From Pisolithus tinctorius (Eukaryota; Basidiomycota; Agaricomycetes; Boletales; Pisolithaceae), in assembly GCA_024663395.1 (NCBI GenBank), contig JANFAH010000049.1, positions 124,001-188,000 of the forward strand: a stretch of DNA of 64,000 nucleotides. Direction: 5' to 3'. Positions 31,801 through 42,938 of the stretch are shown here, in pieces. Position numbers and translations under genes: made by a program. The notes below the pieces were generated by a model. That model made no database searches. It was not told the origin of the DNA and saw only the letters and a program-made list of their open reading frames with translations. How positions within the stretch are numbered: the first letter of the stretch is position 1; each line of letters starts with the position of its first letter.

Positions 31801-32844
31801 TCTGGCTTCACAGCCATCCTCATAGTAGTTGACTGGCTTTCCAAGCAGGCCATCTTCATCCCCACACATGACACCATTGTGGCCCCAGAACTTGCCAAAC
31901 TCTTCCTACTCCATGTCTTTTCAAAGCATGGAGTACTGGCCCATGTAACCTCAGACTGAGGCTCAGAGTTTGTGTCTCACTTCTTCTGGTCACTCAGCAA
32001 GGCCTTAGATATGTGCTTGCACTTCACCTCAGGCTACCACCCTGAGGGTGATGGCCAGACCAAGAGGACTAACCAGACACTGGAACAGTACCTCCAAGTC
32101 TACTGTAACTACCAACAGGACAACTGGGCTGACCTACTACCTCTGGCTGAGTTTGCTTACAACAATGCCCCTAGTGCTACTACCAGTGTTTCACCCTTCT
32201 TTGCTAATAAGGGCTACCATCCCAACATCTCAGTATACCCAGAGCACAGTCTTACCTCCACTTGGGCTCATGATTATGCAGTAGACCTGGACTCACTGCA
32301 CCAGTACCTACAAGAGGAGATGACCCCCACACAACAACATTACCAAGGCCCAGCCAATGCTAAATGCATGCTGGCTCCAGACTTCAAGGTCAGTGACCAA
32401 GTATATGTCAAAGCCAAGTACTTCCAGTCAACCTGGCCTTCCAAGAAGCTCTCAGAGAAGAACCTTGGACTGTACCCAGTCATAGCTCAGGCCAGTACCC
32501 ACTCATTCACACTGCACCTGCCAGACTCAATGTGTGCAGTACATCTGGTCTTTCACATTTCCCAGCTCAAGCCAGCCATCCCTAATACCATCCTGAACCA
32601 GACTCAGCCACCACCCCCACCAGTTGAAGTTGATGGAGAACTAGAGTTTGAGGTAGCCAAAATCCTTGACTCCAAGGTCGACCAGTGTCACCAGTGTTGG
32701 CTTCAGTACCTAGTCTGGTGGACCAGCTACAAAGGGACCAATGAAGAAACCACTTGGGTACTAGCTACAGAGCTGGACAATGCTTCCAAACTCATGCAAG
32801 AGTTCCACTCCTGCTACCCTGGTAAACCCAGGCCATACCAATGA
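28812..32844 (+). pseudogene. pol: El-C pol, interrupted by a MITE and several stops
   Basis: All Pol domains are present in order. Protease (LVDSSSTHCFIDNQF, DSG lost) is near 28970. RT begins near 29770, is split by the MITE at 30047-30384, then continues to VVYLDDILIYS (30450-30480), which keeps both catalytic Asp. RNase H (TDASDYAITSIL near 30905, [11 protein letters not shown] near 31010) follows. Integrase has HDHPLSGHFSQNH (31590), SMDFIEQLL (31775) and DGQTKRTNQTLEQ (32050). The chromodomain is near 32700. Stops at 29511, 29906, about 31255, 31388 and 31959 match CGA or TGG codons in El-D and El-B. A frameshift lies near 30950. Confidence 0.9.
30047..30384. mobile_element. 338-bp MITE with ~75-bp terminal inverted repeats, in El-C RT
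   Basis: The ends are CACTGCAAGCATTTCACAA and its imperfect inverse TTGTGAAGTGCTTGCAGTG. Inverted similarity continues for about 75 bp (ACATGTTGAA, GATACCATG). A 3-bp duplication aat is at 30044-30046 and 30385-30387; El-D reads through the site. It has no coding capacity. The CACTG ends with a 3-bp duplication resemble CACTA (CMC) elements. It shares its ends with the 3.2 kb element at 38401. Confidence 0.9.
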
Positions 32845-33033
32845 GAGGACCAGCCTCAACTGGCCTCAGTTTCTTTTCAGTTCTCTGTTGGTATATAGTT
32901 TCCTTTGATTCCCTACTTACCTTGTTCCCTTTTTCTTGTTTCTTGTTCTCTCTCACTCTGTTGTACAAGACCAAGACTGGGTGCCAGACCTATGACATTG
33001 GCAAAAAAGAAACAGGCCACTACACTACAGTGG

Positions 33034-34026
33034 CTACTCGGCCATGGGCTCATCTTCCCCCTCAGCCTCCTCTTCCTCACCCTCAGCCTGCAGCCACTCT
33101 GCTTCCTCATGCAGCTCATCTGAGTTGAGCTCAGACAAGCCCAAGTCCAAGGGGGTGACCACCACCCCGAAGCTGTAAGACTCATTGATTATGGCCTCAA
33201 GCACATCAGTGATCCAGCCTGAGTTTTCAACCACAGCCTCTTAAAATTTGAAAAGGCCTGCCAGGTTGTTGGCAATGAGCCCTGCAACATCAATAAGCCA
33301 CTCAAGCTTGTCCTCCAAGCCCAAGAACCCCCCTGCAATGGCCTTCCTTGCCCCACTCCCACTGGCCTTGGGCTCATCAATCTCCAGCACCTTGGTCAGT
33401 TTCAACTTTGCCTGCTTCTTCTGGCTTGGCCGCCTCAGCACCCTTCCCATCCCCAGGCCACTGACACTTGCCTTTGGACTGGTTGCAGCACATGCAGGCA
33501 ACCCATTTCTTGTTGCTGTCCATGAGGAACTCACAGATGACATTGGCCCAGGAGCAGCAAGTACAACTAAAAGGGAGGTCAAATGAGAACACATGCCAGG
33601 TCATGAAAATACTCACCCAGGGTCCATTACCATCCTCTTCACCTCACCCCCAGCCTCACCACTAGTGGCCCCAGCACCAGCCTCGGCCTTGCATTTATGC
33701 TTGGCCTTTCATCTCTCTTCCTCCTTGTGCACTCTTTTCTCCTTGGCCTCCTACACTGCCTTCTCAGCCTCAGCCCTCTCCCTCTCTGCCTTCTCAGCCT
33801 CAGCCCTCTCCCTCTCCACTCTCTTGGCCTCAAGCCAAGCCTGTTCTTCTTGCTGGGCTTGTTTGACTGCCTTTCACCTCTTCCTTTCCTTTGACTTAGC
33901 CTTCATCACTTCCTCCTCATTGCTGGTGTCATACTGAATGGTGTTGTCCAACACTTGGGTCCAGTCCACTATGACCTGGCCTTCATCATTGTTATTGGTC
34001 CTGGTGATCGGTCTTGAGTCAGACAT
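33034..34026 (-). pseudogene. El-C antisense accessory gene (decayed, two exons)
   Basis: Exon 1 is 34026-33617 (MSDSRPITRTNNNDEGQ start). The intron is 33616-33567 (50 nt, GTGAGT...TTTAG). Exon 2 is 33566-33034. Exon 1 has several TGA/TAG codons in the Lys/Glu/Arg coiled-coil region where El-D has CGA or CAG. The zinc cluster is intact, CTCCSWANVIC...CMCCNQSKGKC, with spacing C-x2-C-x6-C-x12-C-x2-C-x6-C. The intron position and phase equal those of El-D. The tail ends in an acidic EDEPMAE. Retention of all six cysteines despite heavy decay is notable, but could reflect their lack of CpG. Confidence 0.82.
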
Positions 34027-34163
34027 GATGGATGAAGTACAAAGGAAAGATGCAAAGGGCTTAGTGGGCCACAAGTATCAATTTTTTGAACTCAGCCAAA
34101 GTTTGGACTCAGCCTACCACTCTCACAGGGGTCTCATGGGTTCAACCCCTAAGAGGGGGATAC

Positions 34164-34661
34164 TGTCATAGTTGTGTCTCAATCCCAGCCAGACTCAGCC
34201 TCACCAATCCCTTATCCCCAGATGTCCTAGTGTGGTTAACACTGCTTTGCAGTGTGTGTCACTTCAATTAAGCTCTGCCCAGTCTTGTCCCCAGTCTGCC
34301 CTGTCCCAGTCTCCACTACCTTAGTCATACCTTACTAATACTAATCTTACCAATCATCTTAGCAATCTTTGCAAGACCAGCATTACTGGTCTCCATACTA
34401 TAGCTACTTCTAGTATATAAAGTCTTAGATACTTGGCCTGTACTTCCTCAGTCTGAAATCAACCAAGTTACTCTGATAACCCCACCTTGGCCTCAGGCTT
34501 GGACTGTGACCCATGCAAGGGAACAGTGCTGTGTCCTCAGTCACTAAGTCCAATCAGTCCACCCCTTTGTATCTTTGTCTTTCCTCCTGATCCTGACCCC
34601 CTGGCCTTGTGCCTGCTTCAGTCTCTGGTCCAGCCTCAGCCCAGACATCACAAACTTGACA
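34164..34661 (+). repeat. LTR-D, 3' LTR of El-C
   Basis: TGTCATAGTT...AAACTTGACA (498 bp, with an internal deletion of about 28 bp near its start relative to the 5' LTR). It is preceded by the polypurine tract AAGAGGGGGATAC and followed by the duplication caagc. Confidence 0.94.
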
Positions 34662-36651
34662 CAAGCCAGAGAAGTGCAAGTTCCACTCCAACTCCATCAA
34701 GTACCTTGGCTACATCCTCTCTCCCTCCAGTCTCACCATGTCTGCTGAGAAGGTTCAGGCAGTCTGTGACTGGCCTGAGCCATGGAAGGTGCAAGACATC
34801 CAGTCTTTCCTCAGCTGTGCAAAATTTTACTGATGATTCATTAATAACTACTCTGACATCATTGTTCCTCTCACATGAAAGGGCACTCCTTGGAACTTTT
34901 CTGAGGAGTGTCACTCTGCCTTCCTCCACCTGAAGGATGCCTTCAGCTCCACTCCTGTTCTCACTCACTGGGTTCCTGACACTCCACTTACAGTTGAGAC
35001 CAATGCCTCCAACTATGCCATCACTGGCATTTTGTCACTCACCTGCTCCAACAGTGAACTGTGCCCAGTCACTTTCTACTCCTGCACCATGACTGCACCA
35101 GAACTCAACTATGATACCCATGACAAGGAGCTGTTGGCCATCTTTGAGGCCTTCCACCATTGGCAGCATTTCCTAGAAGGCTCTGCTTACCTGTTGACAT
35201 GGTGATGGACCACAAAAACCTTGAGTACTTTTCCACTTCCAAGGTTCTCACCCATCAACAAACCTGCTGGTCAGAATACCTTTCCCAGTTTAACCTCTCT
35301 ATCTGCTTGCAACCTGGCCACTTAGGAGCCAAGCCTGATGCACTTATGTGCCATTGGGACATCTACCCAAAAGGAGGGGATAGGGACTATGCACAGGTAA
35401 ATCCTCACAATCTCCACCCTATGTTTACACAGGAGCAGCTTGCAAGATCCCTCCATACCGCTACCCTCATGGCACCTGTGCTCTGTGCTGCCATGGTCTT
35501 CAATGTTGAGTGCTTGCACTCTGACATCATCTCTGCCCTACCCTCTAACCCTGTCTCTGCCAGTCATCTTCCCACTCCTACTAAGCCTCAGTGGGCCTTG
35601 GACTCTGATGGTCTTCTCTGCCTTGATGGACACATCTTTGTCCCTGACATTGATGACCTCCACCTTTGAGTGCTTCAGTTCAAGCATGATCACCCTCTGG
35701 CAGGCCATTTTGGGCAAAACCAAACCCTAGAACTTGTCTGCAGAGACTACATGTGGCCTAACCTCTGCTCTGACATAAAGGAATATGTCAGGTCCTGCAC
35801 TGCCTGTGGACAGAGCAAAACTCTGCACCACTGCCCCTATGGTCTACTGAAGCAACTCCCTGTCCCAGAAAGACCTTGGAACTCCATCTCCATGGACTTC
35901 ATTGAGCACCTCCCCAACTCTGATGGTTACTCTGCCATCCTTGTGGTAGTGGACCACCTCTCAAAGCAAGCAGTGTTCATCCCCACCCATGACTCTGTCA
36001 CCTCTGCTGAACTTGCTAAGCCCTTCCTTACCCATGTCTTCTCCAAGCACAGAGTACCTGCTAATGTCACCTCCAACAGAGGTCTCAAGTTTGTTTCTCA
36101 CTTCTTCTGCTCTCTAGGAAAGGCCCTTGATATGTGTCTTCCCTTCACTTTGGGTTACCACCCAGAAGGTGATGGCCAGACTGAGCAAACAAACCAGACC
36201 TGTGAGCAGTACCTCTGCATCTACTGTAACTACCAACAAGACAACTGGGCTGAGCTCTTACCTCTAGTGGAATTTGCTTTTAACAATGCACCAAGTGTGA
36301 CTACTGGAGTTTCTCCCTTCTTCACCAACAAGGGATACCATCCAAACCTGTCTGTGGTCCCCAACCAAGACTTCACCTCTCCATGGGCTCATGACTATGT
36401 CATTGAGCTCTCTGCCCTTCATGACTTCCTCCACTCTGAAATGTCTGCCACTCAGCAGTGCTACCAGAGTCCAGCAGATGCCAAATGCATACCTCCACCT
36501 GAGTTCAAGGTTGGAGAACAGGCCTACATCAAAGTCAAGTACTTCTGCTCCACTTGCCCCTCAGAAAAACTCTCTGAAAGGTACTTAGGTCCATTCACCA
36601 TCTTGGCCAGGGCAGGTATGCACTCCATCACCCTAAAGTTCCCTGACTCTA
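34662..36651 (+). pseudogene. pol: El-E pol, RT end to integrase
   Basis: Continues from 26882: KCKFHSNSIKYLGYILSPS (RT thumb), then RNase H (NASNYAITGIL near 35005, [15 protein letters not shown] near 35110) with a frameshift near 35190. Integrase follows: HDHPLAGHFGQNQT (35690), CTACGQSK (35800), SMDFIEHLP (35890), HPEGDGQTEQTNQT (36160). A TGA at 35668 sits where the family has CGA. The frame ends at KFPDSM, where LTR-I inserted in the codon run 'cctgactcta'. Its continuation is the minus-strand pol tail at 54052-53723. Confidence 0.88.
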
Positions 36652-37447
36652 TGTCATGACCATGACACCAACATAAGCCCCTAACACCTACTCTGCCCTC
36701 CTCCAACATGTTCCCACACTTCTCTGCCCTCCTCCAACTTGTTCCCATGCTCCTCCGACCCTCCCAACACATCTCCACACCTCTCCGAGGTCCCCTGTCC
36801 ATGTTCTGACCAACTCCACTCAACTCTGCCCTAAGGTTGGTCACATGGGCTGTCGGACTTGTGGCCCTGCATTCTAGATAGGGTTCTGCCCTCATGTCGG
36901 TTTTCTCCATTCTTCCACTGCTTTGGTATTTACCCTCTCTTCCTCATTGTAGTAGTTTCCTTGTCTCAGTTAAGGTCCCTGTCATCCCTACCCTCTATCC
37001 CTTGTGTCAGAGGGGCTACTAACCTGTTATACACTTATTGGTTTACATTCCACACTGCACTGCCCTTGACCTACATCATATATAAGGCCACATAGTACTC
37101 TGATGTAATCAGTACAAATATCAAATAAAGTGTCATATCCATGACTCTTGGACTCAGTCCCAGTCCAGTCCGGACCCCTAGCCCCTATCTCCGGTTAAGT
37201 CCGGTCCTAGTCCAGCCTAGAGAACCTAACTCCAGCCTAGAGAACATAACCCAGTCCTAGATAACCCAACCCCAGCCTAAATAACTCAAGTCTGGTCTTT
37301 TACCCCTATCTCCGGTACATTCCAGCCTTCTGGCCTTGCACTGCTCTACCCCAGTCCTCCCAGGTCCATGTCTGGGTCACCTGGACATAACTCTGGTCTG
37401 TTTTCCTTTGTTTTTGCTATATTTAGTCTTGTCCTTTTGTCTAACTC

Positions 37448-38161
37448 TGTCAAGTCTGGGCCTACTCCAACCAACTCCAATGCTATATAAGGTCTAGAGG
37501 AAGGTCCGGAAGCAAGTCCAACACAGAAGAACAGAACTCTGACTAGCGGAGTGTCAGCAGGAATGAAGACCACTGAGACAAAGGCGGAGTGGAGTGAGGG
37601 CGTTGGGTTTAGCTCGTGTGCTACCCCCTTGCATGATCTCAGCCCTCGTATTTCAGAGGGAGAGTACAGACAGAGAGTTGGAGATAACTCCAACAGGCAG
37701 AAGACGGAATCAGAGGGAGTAGGAACTAAGTTGATATTCGTACTGAAGAACAGCGGAGTACAGTACATGCTTTTATACTGCTACAGAGGTACAGTAATCA
37801 GAATTGGATCTGACATACAGAGACTCATAAATTTTCAAGTAAAATTTCCTGGACGACAAATGAAGGGTAGATGGAGGACATACGAATGGGTAACATAGAA
37901 CATCCAGAAAAGGAAATAGTCCAGGTGCTGGACCATGTGGTGAGTGCGCTGCAGAGTACCTGACTGCAAAGGTAGTCACATGACCTCTCAGAGAACGGAC
38001 CGCTTGGTCTGGTAAGAGAGCAACACAAGTCTGACAGCAGTCAGAGTGGAGATGGTTCACAACCAACAGAAGTTGGGCAGAGTTGGTGCGGAGTGAGCGG
38101 ATGACCGGTGGGAAAGGTTGCAGAGTGAGTAAAGACCTATGATGAATGCACGGTTATGACA
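37448..38161 (-). repeat. Solo LTR-A (minus) in LTR-H copy 2
   Basis: TGTCAAGTCT...GGTTATGACA (714 bp) with a perfect duplication aactc at 37443-37447 and 38162-38166. Confidence 0.95.
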
Positions 38162-38400
38162 AACTCTGCTTACTGTACAAATCCTGTGTCTGACCCTGGT
38201 ATGCCAGTCACCTGGACTTTGGCTATTAGCCTCTGCATAGCCACTGTGGCTATCCACTCTCTTGCTAATCTTCTTGCTAATAGCTTATTAACAAGTCTGG
38301 CTCTATGTTCATTATCCTGGACCGGCCTCGTGTATTTAACCCCTGTACATACTTCATAGCACTCCAGTCAGAATATCAATTAAGTATTACCCTCAACTCC

Positions 38401-41400
38401 CACAGCAAGCACTTTACAATTTTCTTTGTACAAACATAGGGGAAAAAAATCTTTGAAAAGATACTTTGTTTTATCTCATGTTCTCTGCTGAAACAACTGG
38501 CAATAATGTTGAATTTTAAAAGGTGTTTCTGACAGAAAACATGACACAGTGGATTTCCAATGTTTTATTGGTAAAAAACAATTACCATGACCCACCACCA
38601 AAAACCAAAAACAATCATCAAAAAAATTATTAGTACTGTTTTCTACATGTTATGCAATACATTAATCAAATACTTTACCACAAAATAATTTAAACACACT
38701 GATCATTGAAGAACATGTAATGTTACATAGAACATCAAAAGTAAATGATATATGTTTTGTATGTGATAATAATAAAAACATTTGGCCAAGTCTTTCAATG
38801 TTCACCTGAAAAAAAAAAACAGAACAGCAGTTCAATGTTTTCTCTAAAAACATGACATGCTAAACTACAATTTTTATGTACAAGAACATGGTACTGAGAG
38901 CATGCCAAATGTTCTAGGTCAAATTACAGTATCTTATCTCCCAGAAAACATGATAAATAAATAATGTATTAAAATATCCTGTTCTACCACAGAATAACTG
39001 TGAAGTAGGCATGTTATATGTAGAGGTGTTGTGAAGGTTCTGAGCTGTTTAGGTTCATTTGTGGGCATGACTGCCTTGTGCACAGATCCAAGTTTGTCTC
39101 TCTTTGACATTGTTTCATAGGTGACAAGCTGACCACTCCCTTCCAGTGTGCTTGACTTGTTTTTCCAATCTTTCAGCATCTCTGCCCTAGCTGCATCATC
39201 AGGCCTCTTGCTGCTCTGCTCTGCTGTGCACTTAGTCCCTCAGTAACTTGTCAGCATACTGAGGTCTATCTACAGATTCCACAATTATATCCTAAAATAA
39301 AAGATGAAACACATAAAACAGTACAATGTATCACAATGACTCATCCAGTTCTTCCAATGAGGACCATGGTGCATCTGTCATGCACAAAATATCCTGTTTG
39401 ACAGTTGTGGACAGACAAACATGACAATTTTACTCATTGAATTATTCCAATATGGCACAACATTCCAGGGGTGTTACAAATGTATACTAGGCATATTTAG
39501 GACATAACAATGCAATCTGCATGAGCCAATTTTTGTTATACTAAGTTTTTGAAATTTTGACCCAAAAATGTGGCCAGCCCCCAAAAGAGTTTGTAAAAAT
39601 CCTGGAAAAAGCGGAATAAGTAGCATTAGCCTAGTACAGTATGATTGCAATGTCAGGGTACAGCTGTCACACTAGTGAGGAGCAGAAAAAATTGAGCAAG
39701 TCTGAGGTTTGTGGTCATGTGAATTGCTGATCTTAGACACAGGAATGCCCTTGAAAACCCACTGTAACATGCAACATGGCTGGTCTGCATAACCAGAGCT
39801 CAGCTGTTGTTGAAACAGGCAATGTATCATTCCCTGATACACCCAAATCTGACAAGGATCAGCACACAAGCAAATGCATGAGGACACAATCTCATGCTCC
39901 CAGCCCTGAGGCAGAAGATGAAGAACTGGAGTGGAAATGCACCAATGTACTTGACAGTTTGAAGTTTACAGCCAGTGAGAGTGAGTCAGAGGATGAGCTT
40001 GAACATGATGATGCCACATTCCAAGTCATGGGTGTTGGTGAGGCTGATCTCTGTGCTCAGTTGGTCAACCTTGCCATTAGTGCTGGTGATGACCCTCTTG
40101 GTGAGACTTGGTTACCTCTGAGAGAAGCAAAGTGTGCTGCCCAATGAAAGCAGTCACTCAGATGCCCCAAGGAATACAAGAAGGGTCCTGATGTCCATCA
40201 GCTCTCACAGAAAGTCATGAAATTAATCCTACCTTATATAGGGTCAATAACATGTTACCACACCCTAAGTACCACATTCAATCTAACCAAAATTTTGGCC
40301 ACCCTAAAAAGTCATGGGAAAAACTTTGGACCACTATTTTTTGATGTATTTTCACCTGTAGCATCTGAATCAAGTGTTAGTTTGCCCCCAAAAAGTCATG
40401 GGAATCCAGAATCAAAATCATTGTGTTTGTCTGTCCACAACTGTACCACAGAACATGATAAATAAATAGTGTAATAAAATATCAATATCCTGTTCCACCA
40501 TGGAGCATTATAAACTGTGAAGTAAGCATGTTATATGTAGAGGTGTTGTGAAGGTTCTGAGCTGTACAGTTATTGTCAGACTGCTGCCTACTGCAAATAC
40601 AGTGCTGAACTCCCCATTTCTTGCATGAACTGCCTTGTGCTCTTTCGCTTTCAAAAGTGGACTGGGGACATTCATGAGTGGTGGGGGTGCTATCAGAGGC
40701 TACTCTTTCTCTAGCCAGTCAGGGCAACCATGGATTTTGGACTATCCTGTTCTACCACAGAACATTATAATGTGTGTCATCAATGTGTTGTTGCAAGAAA
40801 AAACAACAAAGGACACAGAATACTCAAGTATAAAAAGTCAGGTGGCACATATCATGACTGACTGAGGTTTATTGCATGAGATAAGATCATGTGACAGCAT
40901 CTGATGGGGCGGTTGAGCAAGGACAAGCAGTGATAGCATTGATGGTTACAGATGCCACTTATCATGTTCTGTGGTACAACAGGACACTTTAATACATTCT
41001 TTATTTATTATGTTCTCTGGGAGACAACAGTGTGATTTGATTGAAAATATTTAGCTTGTTAATATTGAATCTCAGTAGCATGTTTTTGCACATAACAAAT
41101 ATTGTTTTAAATGTCATGTTTATGAAGTAAACATTGAGCCAATAATCTGATGTTTTGTGGGTCAACATTGAAAGACTTGGTTAAAGGTTATTAGTATTAT
41201 CACATACAAAACATTTATCATTTACTTGTGATGTTCTATGTAACATCACACATTCTCTAATGACTAGTGTGTTTAAATTATTTCATGTTACAACATTTGA
41301 TTAACCAATTACATAACATGCAGAAAACAGTACTAATATTTTTTTTGATGGTTGTTTTTGGTTTTTGGCAGTGGGTCATAGTAATTGTTTTTCACCAGCA

Positions 41401-41565
41401 AAACATTGGAAATCTACTGTGCCATGTTTTCTGTCAGAAAAGCCATTCAATACATAAGATTATTTCCACTTGTTCAAGTAGAGAGCATGTGATAAAATAG
41501 AGTATCTTTTAAAAGGATTTTCACTTGCATGTTTGTGCAAAGAAAATTGTAAAATGCTTGCTGTG
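38401..41565. mobile_element. 3.2 kb DNA transposon with ~600-bp terminal inverted repeats, non-autonomous
   Basis: The ends are CACAGCAAGCACTTTACAA and the inverse TTGTAAAATGCTTGCTGTG. Inverted similarity continues, with gaps, to about 38997 on the left and 40967 on the right (for example TCTGACAGAAAACATG, CAGTACTGTTTTC). A 3-bp duplication tcc is at 38398-38400 and 41566-41568, and LTR-H copy 1 reads through. It is AT-rich with almost no CpG. A block containing TATGTAGAGGTGTTGTGAAG is repeated directly (near 39015 and 40535). No transposase is visible. The terminus is shared with the MITE at 30047. Confidence 0.88.
39776..40147 (+). CDS. Unrecognised small ORF inside the TIR element
   Basis: A 123-codon frame from ATG to TGA, MAGLHNQSSAVVETGNVS..., with no domain I recognise. 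It is hydrophilic, has Ser/Glu-rich acidic stretches (SESESEDELEHDD, PEAEDEELEW) and no membrane segment. It lies in the unique centre between the long inverted repeats, exactly where a passenger gene would be. It could be a captured host fragment, the remnant of a transposon gene, or a chance frame; upstream and downstream frames are closed. No promoter or intron evidence is visible. Confidence 0.3.
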   Translation: MAGLHNQSSAVVETGNVSFPDTPKSDKDQHTSKCMRTQSHAPSPEAEDEELEWKCTNVLDSLKFTASESESEDELEHDDATFQVMGVGEADLCAQLVNLAISAGDDPLGETWLPLREAKCAAQ

Positions 41566-42276
41566 TCCTGTACTACACCCCAAGTCTACTCTATAGCTAA
41601 GGCCGAGCCTTAAGCTATCCCTGGCCCCTGTCCTGGACCTCTCCCTGGCTTGCATAAGGGTACAGCACATAAGCTGAGACCAAGGGAGGTAGATCCAACC
41701 CTGGACTGGCTTCCCCCCTGTGCACACCCCAAGACTGGTCGGTTTCCCACACTACTGGTCTTGTTCCTGCGCTCCTGGCCTTAAGTCCAGTCCTCCGGAC
41801 TTAGCCCCTGTCCTCCGGCCTCAACTCCAGTCCAACCAGACTTGGCCCCTGTCTCCTGGCCTTGACTTTGGCCACTCAGACTTAGCCCCTGTCACCTGGT
41901 CTTGAAGCCTGGTCACCTGAGGGTAAACCTGTACTTGACATAAAGTCCCCACCTTCAACTCCCTCTTGGTCCCCTCCAGAGTTTCATCTCCACTTCCTCT
42001 GAGTCTGCTCCACCTCTGAAATACGAGGGCTGAGCTCACACAAGGGGGCAGTGCACTAGCTGAACCCAATGCCCTCTCATCCAACCTCCAACCTCTGATC
42101 TCTGACTCTGACCTCAGCCTCCAAGACTTTCCTTCATACCCCTCCACTCACTGTTCATTGAATATCTTGCCACCCAGTGGTCAGATTTGCTTCAGACTTT
42201 GACTGCTGTACTCCGCAGCCCAACCTGCTCCAACTCCGCCCTGAGAGGAAGCCAGGGGTGTTGTCCAACTTTGACA

Positions 42277-42938
42277 GGAGGGCACTATGCAATAGGATTC
42301 TTGGGCCATTCAATAAGAATGTCACACATACCATCAGACTCATAGCACGAGAGGATCAGGAAAACAATGTCAGGTTGCTGTGAAGGACAGTACAACAACC
42401 CAAACATCAAATGTATCTACAATGGCTTGCTCTGGTTTGCATGTACCACCTGTCATAACACAAGTTATTGACCTTTACTCCATGACATGCAGCAACCAAG
42501 GCCAGTGGACAGATGCAGCAGACAAACCTGTCCCATTCACACATTGACAACCATTAAAAACCCAGACAGCACTGACTCAGCACAAGTTCAGGCCTTGTTT
42601 GATGATGGTGCCATGATGGGTGCCATGTGCTCATTGGTATTCAGTAAAATCAGGCACAACTTACAAGGGTGGCAACCCTCCAAGCAAACACTATGTATGG
42701 CAAATGGAACAGTTGTTCTGTTGGAAGCAATGTGGTCAGGGACAATACAGGTGAATGGAGTAGAAGCTGAAGGAACCTTCAAAGTCTTCAACAGTGGAGG
42801 AGGGTGGTCTTTCCTGTTTGGAAAACCACTACTACAAGTGTTCAAGGCTAAACACAACTACACCACAGATGAAGTCACAATTACAGATGACACAACCACT
42901 GTGACACTACAAAACCAGTTCACCAGGAATCCAGGACC
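42277..42938 (+). pseudogene. El-J: gag C-terminus and aspartic protease
   Basis: A cysteine-rich end of Gag (GCCEGQYNNPNIKC, FACTTCHNTSY) at about 42360-42460 is followed by a retropepsin-like domain, open 42487-42938. This has LFDDGAMMGAMC (near 42597; DDG in place of the usual D-S/T-G), then VEAEGTFKVFNSGGGWSFLFGKPLL. This is a different Ty3/gypsy lineage from El-A to El-F. Its upstream gag is now at 61446-62542 on the other strand, separated by the inversion. The frame is cut after FTRNPGP by LTR-A (duplication ggacc). Confidence 0.75.

Larger units (their letters stand above)
26883..34661 (+). mobile_element. El-C: full-length but decayed chromovirus of the El-D family
   Basis: The layout is identical to El-D: LTR-D, gag, frameshift site, pol, antisense gene, polypurine tract, LTR-D. 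A perfect duplication caagc is at 26878-26882 and 34662-34666. The whole element has lost almost all CpG relative to El-D (CG to TG or CA), with nonsense codons in gag, pol and the antisense gene. A 338-bp MITE sits in its RT. Confidence 0.95.
12466..36651 (+). mobile_element. El-E: old chromovirus (LTR-A) split by six or more nested insertions; 3' end displaced to 52831-54052 by inversion
   Basis: El-E starts with LTR-A at 12466. Its gag and pol can be followed through interruptions by LTR-H (14121-24538), LTR-M (25068-25641), El-C (26883-34661) and LTR-I (from 36652). Each gap is bounded by a 5-bp duplication (cagac, attga, caagc), except at 36652, where the duplication ctcta finds its partner (as tagag) at 54048-54052. 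The missing pol tail and antisense gene are there, in inverted orientation. CpG is nearly exhausted and many CGA codons are now TGA. Its own target duplication cannot be checked because no 3' LTR was found. Confidence 0.85.
37131..41940 (+). repeat. LTR-H copy 2 (solo), carrying LTR-A and a TIR element
   Basis: TGTCATATCC...GTACTTGACA with a perfect duplication taaag (37126-37130 and 41941-41945) inside LTR-I. It is about 923 bp without its two insertions. The hairpin motif CAGC...GCTG is at 41663-41676; both arms differ from the TAGC...GCTA of other families in a way that keeps pairing. Confidence 0.9.
36652..42276 (+). repeat. LTR-I at the left inversion boundary, carrying LTR-H copy 2
   Basis: TGTCATGACC...AACTTTGACA. 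After subtracting LTR-H and its duplication it is exactly 810 bp, as in El-F. The flanks do not match each other: ctcta on the left (El-E pol) and ggagg on the right (El-J). Their reverse complements, tagag and cctcc, are the flanks of El-F, so this LTR marks a recombination junction. AGTACAAATAT at the LTR-H insertion is its start motif. Confidence 0.9.
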
